Part shown: piece after piece, positions 16,079-23,294 of the stretch
Numbering within the stretch: the stretch's first letter is position 1
How the letters are laid out: each line of letters opens with the position of its first letter
Assembly (NCBI GenBank): GCA_900762125.1
Contig: CAAFFL010000062.1
Span: 1-23,294 of the forward strand
Origin: an uncultured Prevotella sp.
GTDB taxonomy: Bacteria; Bacteroidota; Bacteroidia; Bacteroidales; Bacteroidaceae
Direction: 5' to 3'
Length of the DNA: 23,294 bases
The notes under the pieces: generated by a model
What the model was told of the DNA's origin: nothing
The model's input: only the letters and a program-made list of their open reading frames with translations
Databases searched by the model: none
Position numbers and translations under genes: made by a program

Positions 16079-19000
16079 CTAATCTTTAATCTGTAACTCT
16101 TTCGCTGCTTCCCTTCCCGAGAATTCTGGGCTGTAGGCGCACTGTGCCGTGCAGATGCCCGAGGCATAGTCGCCCTCACGCTCCACATAGTAGTCGGTCT
16201 CGACGGTGTGCTTGCCTTTGGCCAGACGGTCGAAGTAGTAGTTCGTCACGTTGTCGCGCGGCGAGATGTAGTAGCCCCAGCGATAGCCACTGAGTTGGCC
16301 GACGGGCTCGAGACAGGCGGCGCGCTTGTCCTCCACCTGCACGAAGTCGTAGTCTCGGTCGGCGATGAGGGTGATGCGGACGGTGATCTTGTCGCCCACC
16401 GTCAGCGGCTGGCCGTCAGCGTAGGGCTGGCCGTTGACTTTCGTAATCTCACGCTTCACGGCGATGCCTGAGGCAGCGCTAACGACCTCGGTGGCCTTCT
16501 GCTGGTATTGCGCATAGAGAGCGCCCCAAGACGTCCCCGTGCTCGTCTTCTCTGCGGTGAATGTCCGTGCCGAGACTGGACTCTCGACGGTCGTCTTCAC
16601 ATAGCCCAGACCCGCCGTAGCCTTCGGCGTCTCCAGCGTGCGGCCGTCGACAGCCAGCACGGTCTGCTCGCCATTGCAGAGCTTCGTCACGTCCGCCTTA
16701 CCGTCCTTTGTGGCGAGGAAGGCATAGATCGCGTCGACAGCGCAGAGCGGCGTGTCCCAGCTCTGCGTGCGTTTCTCCTGGAGCAGCCAGCGTTGCATCT
16801 CCTCAATGGTCTGGCTGTCCGTGGGCTTCAGCAGACGGAGGGCCTCGATGGCGGCCACCTGCGTCGGGATGCGATAGTCGAACCACGAGTAGTAAGCCTT
16901 CGGCGTGTCGTAGTAACGGCCCATCTCCTCTTTATAAACGGTGTATTCGTCGAGACTCTGCAGATAGTCCGCTGCATGCTTCGTCCGACCGTAACGGGCG
17001 AGGATCACGGCACTGTTGGCCTTACCGTAGATGGTCAGCTCCGTGGGCACCTTGTCGAGGAGGGTGATGAGATAGTCGATGTCAGCGGTCTTCGTCCGTG
17101 CTGCCAGTGCATTGGCGTAGAGATAGTTGCACGCCAGTTCACTGGGCTGTAGGTGCTTTACGCCCTTCTTCTCCAATTTCTTGAGTTCCTTCACTTCCTC
17201 GGCAATGGAGCCGTCGAGGTAGCGGAAGGCCTTGGTGAGCATCTGGGCCGTCGCCTGCTGCTTGCCAGCGAGCGTGTTCAGGCGTGTGAGGATACCCGTC
17301 ACCGCCATCGTCATATAGTCACTGCCGCGCATGCCCGGCCACCAGCTGAACGAGCCGTCGGGGTTCTGCAGCTCGCGGAGCTTCTGTGTGAATGTCGTGA
17401 GACGACTCTCGATGAGGTTTTCGTCGAGGAAGCCTGCGAACTGTTGCTTCTGGTCGGCCTCACGCTCGGCCTCAGCCACCCAGGGCGTCTCAGAGAGGAT
17501 CATGGTCTTCAGCTCCTCGTTCTTCTGCAGACTGCTCATCAGCGAGGTCTTCTTGCCCGTCTCCTGCTGCCACAGGCGGATGGTGTTGCCGATTTGTGGG
17601 TTCGAGGTGATGATCTGCTGGCCGAGGGTGTTGGCATAGATAGCTGCAGCCAGCGACACGGCGTTCTTCTCGTAGGGGTTCGCCAGTGTCGGCATGGCCT
17701 GGATCATCAGCCACGCAGGGTTGTTGGTATACTCCACGGTGAGGCGACGGTGCTTCGTGCCCTTGGGGAATAATGTCGAGAGATCGATCGTCTTCGTGCC
17801 CGCGGCGTTCTGCGTGAACGGCACGGTGGTGAGGACTGTCTCGCGGTTCGGCAGTACGGGCAGATAGTGTTGCTCGCCATCGCTGAAGCCACGGCCCTCG
17901 GCGATGATACGGGTGATGAAGAGGTTACCGCGGTTGGCCAGCATCTGACTGTTGACCGAGAACGCGATAGCCTCCGTGGCATTGGCGTTACAGGTGAACG
18001 GCTTCGTGTACTCCATGATGAGCTTCTCCGTCTCCGGGTCGAGGAACTGCAGACGGGCCGTTCCGCTGACGCGCCGCTCGGAGATGTTTACCAGTCGGGT
18101 GGCGATGGTCGCCTTGTCGCCCTCACGGATGAAGCGCGGGAGGTTCGGCATCACCATCACGGTCTTCGAGGCTACCGCCTCGGCGGTGATGTTGCCATAA
18201 TTGAATGCCTTGTCGTGAGCCAGGCCCATGAAGCGCCACGTCGTCACGCTCTCCGGCAGGGTGAACTTGATCGCTACGTTGCCCTGGGCATCCGTGGAGA
18301 GGGTGGGGTAGAAGAAGGCCGTCTCCTGGAGGTTCTCACGAAGCTGCGGCGCGACGTTCGTCTCTGCCGACCTGCTTTGACCAAGTTCGGCTTGCGACAT
18401 CTGCTGTGCGTTGCCGGCGACATCCATTGTTGCAGCAAGCGGCTTCACCATATTTTCACTGAGTGCGGCATTGTCCTCGTTGATGACGATGCTCTTGGCT
18501 TTCGCCATTCGCTTCGAGCTAATGGCACGTTCCATGAGTACCATGCCCTGGTGTGCAAAAACATGGGGCACAGCGAAGTCGAAGAGCTCGTCGTCGAAGT
18601 GGTTGAAGAGCAGGTCGCGCTCGTTGAGTGAGCGGTAGCTCTGGAAGCCGTAGAGGCCGATGGCTGCATCGCTGCCGCCACGCCACTGTGCGTGGGGCAG
18701 AGAGACGCCATAGTCGTAGTTCATGGACCACTGATGGCGATAGATTGCGTCGAGACTCTTGTCGTACATTGTTGCCAGCAGCTGTGCCTTGGCGGGCTTG
18801 CTGTCGGGCGAGAGGATCGTCAGCGTCCACTCCTCCTTCTGTCCCGGCGTGAGCTTGTCGCGGAAGGACTTCCACGACAGGCGCAGCTCGCGGTCGGGCA
18901 TCGGACGGCGGAGCAGTGCGCTGTGGGTATAGAGCTGTCCGTGGCGCACCCAGGCCACGGTGATGGTCATGCCATCGCCATACTCCTCTTTATAGGTCAG

Positions 19001-21616
19001 TTTCCGCGTGCGTACCTCATTATTAAGTACGGTGGTGCCTTTGGCAATGATCTTCTCGGCGGAGAACACCGTGTAGTGCACGTAGGTGTCCTTGTCCGAC
19101 GAGCCCACCTGCAGATAGACCTGCTTGCCATTGGCGGGGAACTCCTCCGCAGAGACGTAGAACCAGTCGTGCGTCTCGATGGCGGGCCGATGGTCGCTCA
19201 TGGAGAAGACGATGGTGCTCTGCTGCAGGGTGTCCTGCTCGCAGATCGCATCAAAACTGTGGCGGCCCGAGGAGAGCTTGTCCAGGGCCACGGCTTTGTT
19301 TGCCTCGGCCGTCTTCCATTCTCCACCGTCGACGCGATAGCTGATGGTGCCGGGGATCGGCTCGCCGGCAAGGTTCTGGCGTGTGAACGTCACTGTGTGC
19401 AGACTGTCGCGGAGCACTTTCTGCGGCAGGTCGCTCGTGAGCAAGGACGTGCGGTTGCTCAGCGGCAGCGTCGTCGTGCCCTCGTGGGTCTCGCCTGCTG
19501 CGTCGGTGACGATGGCGTTGGCGGAGATGTTATAGTAGACCGGACGGTCGAGGTCGACATTGTCGGGATACTCCATCGGCATCTTAACGATGAACGAGCC
19601 GTCGTCGGCCGTCACGGCAGAGTCAGTCAGGAGCTCCTCGCCACCGGCACGGGTCTGGCGGAACCACCAGTAGCGCTGGGAACGGCGGACGCTGTAGCGC
19701 ACCTTCGCGCCCTGCACAGGCACGCCGGCATAGGTCTTCGCCACGCCTTTCACGCGGACGGTGTCGCCAGCGTGGTAGCTAGCCTTATAAGGTTCGAAGC
19801 TGACCTCGTAGGTGGGACGTTTGTATTCCTCCACACGGAAGCCTGCGTTGCCCGAACTGTCATTGCTCTTGGCAAAGATGTAGCAGTTGCCCGTGAGTCC
19901 TGTGGACGGCAAGGTGAAGTCGGCGGATGCCGTGCCATAGTCGTCAGTGGTGACGTCTTTCCTGCCCACCTCCTTGCCATTGGCATTGTGGAGGGTAAAG
20001 GTGATGGTCTGATGGGCTGCGGGCGTAGTGGTCATCGTCTTCTCGTTGCGGTGGCAGGCGATGGTCGTCACATGCAACGGCTGTCCGGGACGGTAGAGGC
20101 TGCGGTCGGTGAAGACATCAATCTGGTTATACTCCCGCTTACTATTGTAGTAGCCGTAGCTGCCGTTATGCGCGAAGACGCCCGAGCAACGGTCGTCGTC
20201 GGTATAGGCATAGACGGTGACATAGCGGTGGCTGTCGTAGATGGCCTCGCCATTCTTGTCGGTGGTGAGCGTGACGACCTTCTCCTTCTCGTTGCGATAG
20301 GTGGCCTCCATTGTTACCCGCAGATGCGCGCCGCTGATGGGCTTTCCCGTGGTGGCACTGGTCACGACGTAGAGCGTCTTGTCGCCGGGCAGCCCCTCGC
20401 TCATGACATAGAGGTTGCTCACGCGGAGCAGAGCGCGCTCGGGCTGGATATTGCTGTTGTCCGTCGTGGCCTCAATGAGGTAGACGCCCACGGGCATACC
20501 CTCCAGCCAGACGGAGTCGGTGTTCTCCTTCCATGTCGGCTGACCGATGTAGCGGCGGGTGATGCTCTGCACCGTGCCGGGGACGATGAGCTTCTGCAGC
20601 TTCTCGTAGTCGCGCTTCACGGATGGGTTGAACTTCGTGTCGCCATTGACATTGACACGGTAGACCTTGATGTCGATCTGCGAGATGTTGCGGATGGAGT
20701 TGATGAAGATCTTCCGGCGGGCATTGGGCAGGAACATGTAGTCGCCGATGCTGATGTTGAACGACGGCTGCTCGAGGTCGCTCTGGGCATTGCGCAGGAT
20801 GTTCATCCGTGGCCATGTGCCCCAGTGGGCGAGAGCGTAGTTGATGAAGTTGAACTGGTCCTCAATGCTATAGTCCGTGGCATGGCTGATGGCCTGATAG
20901 TGCTCGATGGCGACCTCGCCGGCCACATCCAGGTCACGGTAGAGACTCAACAGGGAGTCCACGCGCTGGAGATAGTGTGACTTTCGGGCATGGACGTCCC
21001 ACTGCTGATGGCCTAGGCGCAACTGCAACAGGGTGGTGAGACATGCCGCGGCGCGGTTGCCCTGCTGGGCGTAGTAGTCGTGAAGCAACGGATAGTTGCC
21101 AGCCTCGATGCCGAGGACGTGGAGCAGGTCGTCATAGAAGATCTTGCTGTCGATGCCTGCAACGATGGCGGGATCGTAGTCGGTGCTCTTCTGGCTTGCC
21201 AGCATCGCGGGGTCCGCGAGCGACTTCGCAAACCATGCTTTGCTCTTTGCCCCGTGGTCTTCAAGATGTGTGGCCTGGGCATAGATCTTCCCGAGGACGG
21301 AGGCATAGACTGACTTCAGCGCAGGGCTCTTGACGGTGGCCTCCTGCAGCTTGAGGCGCCGGATCTCACTGTCGAGGGAGTCGGGCGCGATCTGTGTCTG
21401 GATGGTGGACCGCAGCAGTTGTGCCTTGAGGAGGTTGCCATAGCTTGCCTCGTCGGTCGCCTTGGCGATGATCTCGTTGAGGACGGTGACTTGTGTCTTC
21501 GGCAGGTCCTTCTCTTGCGCTTCGCTGACCCGCTTCCAGAGCGAGGTGTAGCTGTCGGCCAGGGCGGTGGCTGGCAGGAGGACTAATATAATAAGGTATA
21601 CAAAGAGTTTCTTCAT
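16079..21616 (-). CDS. Alpha-2-macroglobulin-like secreted protein without a thioester
   Basis: 1845 residues. A signal peptide (MKKLFVYLIILVLLPATALA, cleavage before D21) has no lipobox cysteine, so it is secreted or periplasmic rather than a lipoprotein. Residues 25-260 are a helical, repeat-like region typical of Bacteroidota members. Macroglobulin beta-domains follow, with the MG2 signature DRSLYRPGQP at 504-513. The A2M core appears at about 1099 (ETAFFYPTL) to 1190. An alpha-toroid TED-like region lies at about 1300-1560, where the thioester motif CxEQ would be expected but the sequence reads NPYEKNA (P1314, Y1315). A poorly conserved linker at about 1030-1095 occupies the bait position. 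Bacterial A2M proteins trap or inhibit attacking proteases, some covalently; without the thioester, trapping here would be non-covalent. pbpC, the usual partner in many Gram-negatives, is not in view. The gene sits between cmk and the DUF1573 gene. Confidence 0.9.
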   Translation of the reverse strand: MKKLFVYLIILVLLPATALADSYTSLWKRVSEAQEKDLPKTQVTVLNEIIAKATDEASYGNLLKAQLLRSTIQTQIAPDSLDSEIRRLKLQEATVKSPALKSVYASVLGKIYAQATHLEDHGAKSKAWFAKSLADPAMLASQKSTDYDPAIVAGIDSKIFYDDLLHVLGIEAGNYPLLHDYYAQQGNRAAACLTTLLQLRLGHQQWDVHARKSHYLQRVDSLLSLYRDLDVAGEVAIEHYQAISHATDYSIEDQFNFINYALAHWGTWPRMNILRNAQSDLEQPSFNISIGDYMFLPNARRKIFINSIRNISQIDIKVYRVNVNGDTKFNPSVKRDYEKLQKLIVPGTVQSITRRYIGQPTWKENTDSVWLEGMPVGVYLIEATTDNSNIQPERALLRVSNLYVMSEGLPGDKTLYVVTSATTGKPISGAHLRVTMEATYRNEKEKVVTLTTDKNGEAIYDSHRYVTVYAYTDDDRCSGVFAHNGSYGYYNSKREYNQIDVFTDRSLYRPGQPLHVTTIACHRNEKTMTTTPAAHQTITFTLHNANGKEVGRKDVTTDDYGTASADFTLPSTGLTGNCYIFAKSNDSSGNAGFRVEEYKRPTYEVSFEPYKASYHAGDTVRVKGVAKTYAGVPVQGAKVRYSVRRSQRYWWFRQTRAGGEELLTDSAVTADDGSFIVKMPMEYPDNVDLDRPVYYNISANAIVTDAAGETHEGTTTLPLSNRTSLLTSDLPQKVLRDSLHTVTFTRQNLAGEPIPGTISYRVDGGEWKTAEANKAVALDKLSSGRHSFDAICEQDTLQQSTIVFSMSDHRPAIETHDWFYVSAEEFPANGKQVYLQVGSSDKDTYVHYTVFSAEKIIAKGTTVLNNEVRTRKLTYKEEYGDGMTITVAWVRHGQLYTHSALLRRPMPDRELRLSWKSFRDKLTPGQKEEWTLTILSPDSKPAKAQLLATMYDKSLDAIYRHQWSMNYDYGVSLPHAQWRGGSDAAIGLYGFQSYRSLNERDLLFNHFDDELFDFAVPHVFAHQGMVLMERAISSKRMAKAKSIVINEDNAALSENMVKPLAATMDVAGNAQQMSQAELGQSRSAETNVAPQLRENLQETAFFYPTLSTDAQGNVAIKFTLPESVTTWRFMGLAHDKAFNYGNITAEAVASKTVMVMPNLPRFIREGDKATIATRLVNISERRVSGTARLQFLDPETEKLIMEYTKPFTCNANATEAIAFSVNSQMLANRGNLFITRIIAEGRGFSDGEQHYLPVLPNRETVLTTVPFTQNAAGTKTIDLSTLFPKGTKHRRLTVEYTNNPAWLMIQAMPTLANPYEKNAVSLAAAIYANTLGQQIITSNPQIGNTIRLWQQETGKKTSLMSSLQKNEELKTMILSETPWVAEAEREADQKQQFAGFLDENLIESRLTTFTQKLRELQNPDGSFSWWPGMRGSDYMTMAVTGILTRLNTLAGKQQATAQMLTKAFRYLDGSIAEEVKELKKLEKKGVKHLQPSELACNYLYANALAARTKTADIDYLITLLDKVPTELTIYGKANSAVILARYGRTKHAADYLQSLDEYTVYKEEMGRYYDTPKAYYSWFDYRIPTQVAAIEALRLLKPTDSQTIEEMQRWLLQEKRTQSWDTPLCAVDAIYAFLATKDGKADVTKLCNGEQTVLAVDGRTLETPKATAGLGYVKTTVESPVSARTFTAEKTSTGTSWGALYAQYQQKATEVVSAASGIAVKREITKVNGQPYADGQPLTVGDKITVRITLIADRDYDFVQVEDKRAACLEPVGQLSGYRWGYYISPRDNVTNYYFDRLAKGKHTVETDYYVEREGDYASGICTAQCAYSPEFSGREAAKELQIKD

Positions 21617-21630
21617 AAGCGTCTTTTTTT

Positions 21631-21696
21631 CTATCCGGCTATCCGGTTACCCGGCTAGGTGCTTATCTATCCGGCTACCCGGCTATCCGGCTAGGT
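21631..21696. repeat. CTAYCCGG octamer array between cmk and the macroglobulin gene
   Basis: Six octamers of the form CTATCCGG, CTACCCGG or TTACCCGG are arranged as two triplets (21631-21654 and 21667-21690). Each triplet is followed by CTAGGT, and GCTTAT separates the two halves, giving a 36-bp higher-order period. The last CTA is the stop codon of cmk (21691-21693), so the array begins exactly at the gene end. It occupies nearly the entire 74-bp gap before the macroglobulin ATG. Confidence 0.85.
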
Positions 21697-22395
21697 TTTG
21701 GGTTGATATCGTGCGGCTTGCAGGTAGTGCTCCATGAGCCATTGGTTCTGCTCCTCAATGGTCATGTGGGAGTTGTCGAGTTCGATGGCGTCGTCGGCTT
21801 TGCGCAGGGGCGACACGGCACGATGGGAGTCGAGATAGTCGCGCTCCTTGACATTCTGGAGGATATCGGCCATGTCGGCGGGCATACCCTTCGCCTGCAG
21901 CTCGTCATAACGCCGCTGAGCGCGAACCTCCGGCGAGGCGGTGACAAAAATCTTCAGCTCCGCGTCGGGGAACACCGTCGTGCCGATGTCACGGCCATCC
22001 ATGACGAGGCCCTTCTCCTGGCCCATGGCCTGCTGCTGACGGACCATCGCCTCGCGGACAAAGGGTATGGCGGCAATCTTGCTCACGTGGCTGCTGACCT
22101 CCATGCCGCGGATGTCCTTCTCCACGAGGTCGCCGTTGAGGTAGGTATCCGGACGGCCCGTCTCCGCATTGAACTTAAAGGTGATGTGCATCTCGGGCAT
22201 CAGGCGCTCGAGTTCCGCGGTCTTCACACTGCCGTCCTCATCAAAGAGGCCATGCCGCAGGGCAAAGAGCGTCACTGAGCGGTACATCGCGCCGGTGTCG
22301 ACATATACATAACCAATCTTTCGGGCCAAGTCTTTGGCCATCGTGCTCTTTCCGCAGGAGGAAAAGCCGTCTATTGCTATCGTTATCTTCTTCAT
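21691..22395 (-). CDS. cmk: Cytidylate kinase
   Basis: 234 residues. Cmk phosphorylates CMP and dCMP with ATP in the cytoplasm, feeding pyrimidine nucleotide synthesis. The P-loop is GFSSCGKST (residues 10-18, K16), the form I expect in Bacteroidota. Next comes the CMP-binding DTGAMYRSV, then the insert domain around 65-120, then the [16 protein letters not shown] signature and [15 protein letters not shown] of the lid. The length and all motifs are normal. It starts 46 nt after the porQ stop and runs in the same direction, so cotranscription is likely. Its final codons and TAG run into the octamer repeat array. Confidence 0.97.
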   Translation of the reverse strand: MKKITIAIDGFSSCGKSTMAKDLARKIGYVYVDTGAMYRSVTLFALRHGLFDEDGSVKTAELERLMPEMHITFKFNAETGRPDTYLNGDLVEKDIRGMEVSSHVSKIAAIPFVREAMVRQQQAMGQEKGLVMDGRDIGTTVFPDAELKIFVTASPEVRAQRRYDELQAKGMPADMADILQNVKERDYLDSHRAVSPLRKADDAIELDNSHMTIEEQNQWLMEHYLQAARYQPKT

Positions 22396-22412
22396 TCAAA
22401 ATCCTTTTCAAG

Positions 22413-22429
22413 CCCTCCCGAAGGGAGGG
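22413..22429. other. Intercistronic hairpin between porQ and cmk
   Basis: CCCTCCC (22413-22419) and GGGAGGG (22423-22429) form a perfect 7-bp GC stem with a 3-nt loop, about midway between the porQ stop and the cmk start. On the minus strand it is followed by CTTGAAAAGG, not a T tract. It may be an mRNA processing or stabilising structure rather than a terminator. Confidence 0.5.
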
Positions 22430-22441
22430 ATGTTTATTACT

Positions 22442-23293
22442 TTATAGGCTGTACGCCACGTTAATTATCACAGATGAGCTCGACACATGGTACTTGCCAT
22501 ACGCCACATTGATCTTGAAGCGGTCGAGGTTGAGGCCAGCACCGAGCGAGAGGCCCGCGCCATGACTGCTGTCCTTGCCTTCGTTGCCCTCGATCTTCAT
22601 CTCGTGTGCCCGCCGGAAGTTGTAACCGCCTCCGAGCCAGAAGCTCTCCGACAGGAGCACATCTATGCCGCAGACCCAGTGGTTGAGAAACTTATAGTCG
22701 AGGTGGTTGAGGTCCACCATCGTCGCATGGAGGCGTATCGGGGTGTTCGTGAAGCGCTTCGAGACGCCGAGCTGCACGTCGATGGGCATCTTCTCGTAGT
22801 CGTCATCGTAGGCCTTGAGCTGTCCGCCGAGGTTCTTCGCCACGAGCGACACGGACCATTCGTAGTAGGGATCGTAGTAGTTCAGTCCGAGGTCGACGCC
22901 GAAGCCGATGGAGTTGTAGTCGCCGATATACGAGAGGATATACTTCATCGCGATGCCGCCGGAGAACCGGTCGGAGAGCAGGTAGGAGAAATAGCCCGCC
23001 AGGGAGATGTCCTTGGCGGAGAATTCGCCCGTCTGGTTGTTGTTCTCGTCGGTCTCCTTCATCTTGCCATAGTCGATGTATTGAGCCGACACCGCCCATG
23101 ATGCCTTTTCCTTCACGATGCGGTTGAAGGAAGCCGATGCCACGTTCACCCCCGACATGTAATTCATGTAGTTGAGGTTGATGGTCTTATCGCTCACCGA
23201 CGACAGCAGCGCCGGATTATGGAATACGTGCGCTTCTTCATCTTCTATCCCGGTGATGTTATCGCCTCCGAGGGCTGCGGCATGTGCACTGAC
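22442..23293 (-). CDS. porQ: Type IX secretion system protein PorQ, 5' partial
   Basis: The frame is open from the right window edge (codon boundary at 23293) to TAA at 22442, giving 283 residues; the true start and signal peptide lie outside. The GTG at 23197 is not the start, because the upstream codons in the same frame read AALGGDNITG then HVFHNPALLSS, typical of the N-terminal part of PorQ/PorV-type outer-membrane beta-barrels. The rest is alternating aromatic and polar strands with glycine turns (GYNFRRAHEMKIEG, LSLGAGLNLDRFKI) and ends in an outer-membrane-like terminal strand, VIINVAYSL. PorQ is an accessory of the type IX secretion machinery that exports and anchors CTD-tagged proteins. 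Being directly upstream of cmk matches the order I recall in other Bacteroidota, including Porphyromonas. Confidence 0.88.
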   Translation of the reverse strand, partial: VSAHAAALGGDNITGIEDEEAHVFHNPALLSSVSDKTINLNYMNYMSGVNVASASFNRIVKEKASWAVSAQYIDYGKMKETDENNNQTGEFSAKDISLAGYFSYLLSDRFSGGIAMKYILSYIGDYNSIGFGVDLGLNYYDPYYEWSVSLVAKNLGGQLKAYDDDYEKMPIDVQLGVSKRFTNTPIRLHATMVDLNHLDYKFLNHWVCGIDVLLSESFWLGGGYNFRRAHEMKIEGNEGKDSSHGAGLSLGAGLNLDRFKINVAYGKYHVSSSSVIINVAYSL

Positions 23294-23294
23294 C

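Noticed and set aside
18692..20980. 762-codon open frame antisense to the macroglobulin gene
   Set aside because: It lies wholly within a clear gene on the other strand, its translation has no recognisable domain or signal, and GC-rich third positions routinely create such long antisense frames. The same applies to the frames at 13900-15483 and 5329-6729.
23195..23197. GTG as the start codon of porQ
   Set aside because: The frame continues upstream to the window edge with PorQ-like sequence (HNPALLSS), so the true start is outside.

Overview
The window looks like chromosomal DNA of a Bacteroidales bacterium, probably a GC-rich member of Prevotellaceae. The reasons are a type IX secretion gene (porQ), Bacteroidota-type promoters (TTTG or TTG, about 20 nt, then TAnnTTTG), mostly A-rich leaders instead of Shine-Dalgarno sites, and DUF1573 and OPT-family proteins. 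The genus call is inference. There are nine protein genes (two cut by the window ends), one broken two-gene toxin-antitoxin module, and several short repeat structures confined to intergenic DNA. I see no tRNA, rRNA, CRISPR array or intact insertion sequence.

Layout. 1-2478 (+) is the end of a sodium:solute symporter fused to a periplasmic serine hydrolase. It converges, with 2 nt between stops, on a SNF2-family helicase (2481-5189, -). A compact divergent promoter region (5190-5337) separates that helicase from a UvrD-like helicase carrying an internal DEDDh 3'-5' exonuclease (5338-8043, +). Next is an AT-richer patch of about 0.9 kb holding an MntA-HepT toxin-antitoxin pair (8040-8817, -); each gene carries one single-base frameshift. 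An OPT-family oligopeptide transporter (8835-10808, -) has its own clear promoter. The gap 10842-11259 holds a 193-bp element bounded by perfect 23-bp inverted repeats, a clpB terminator and a 14-bp direct repeat. Then come clpB (11260-13848), ispH (14092-14949), a DUF1573 secreted protein (14949-16019), a 1845-residue alpha-2-macroglobulin-like protein (16079-21616), cmk (21691-22395) and the 3' part of porQ (22442-23293), all on the minus strand.

How the genes fit together. porQ-cmk-ispH is, as I recall, a recurring Bacteroidota neighbourhood; here the macroglobulin and DUF1573 genes sit between cmk and ispH. The DUF1573 stop and ispH start overlap (TAATG), so at least those two are translationally coupled. 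The two helicase genes are divergently transcribed from one 148-bp region and may share control. The symporter-hydrolase fusion suggests coupled periplasmic trimming and uptake of a cell-wall-derived compound, which is inference.

Most notable: the nested helicase-exonuclease, the symporter-hydrolase fusion retaining an internal signal-peptide-like segment, the doubly frameshifted MntA-HepT module whose toxin has an extra C-terminal tail, and four unrelated families of short phrase-like repeats placed exactly in gene gaps.
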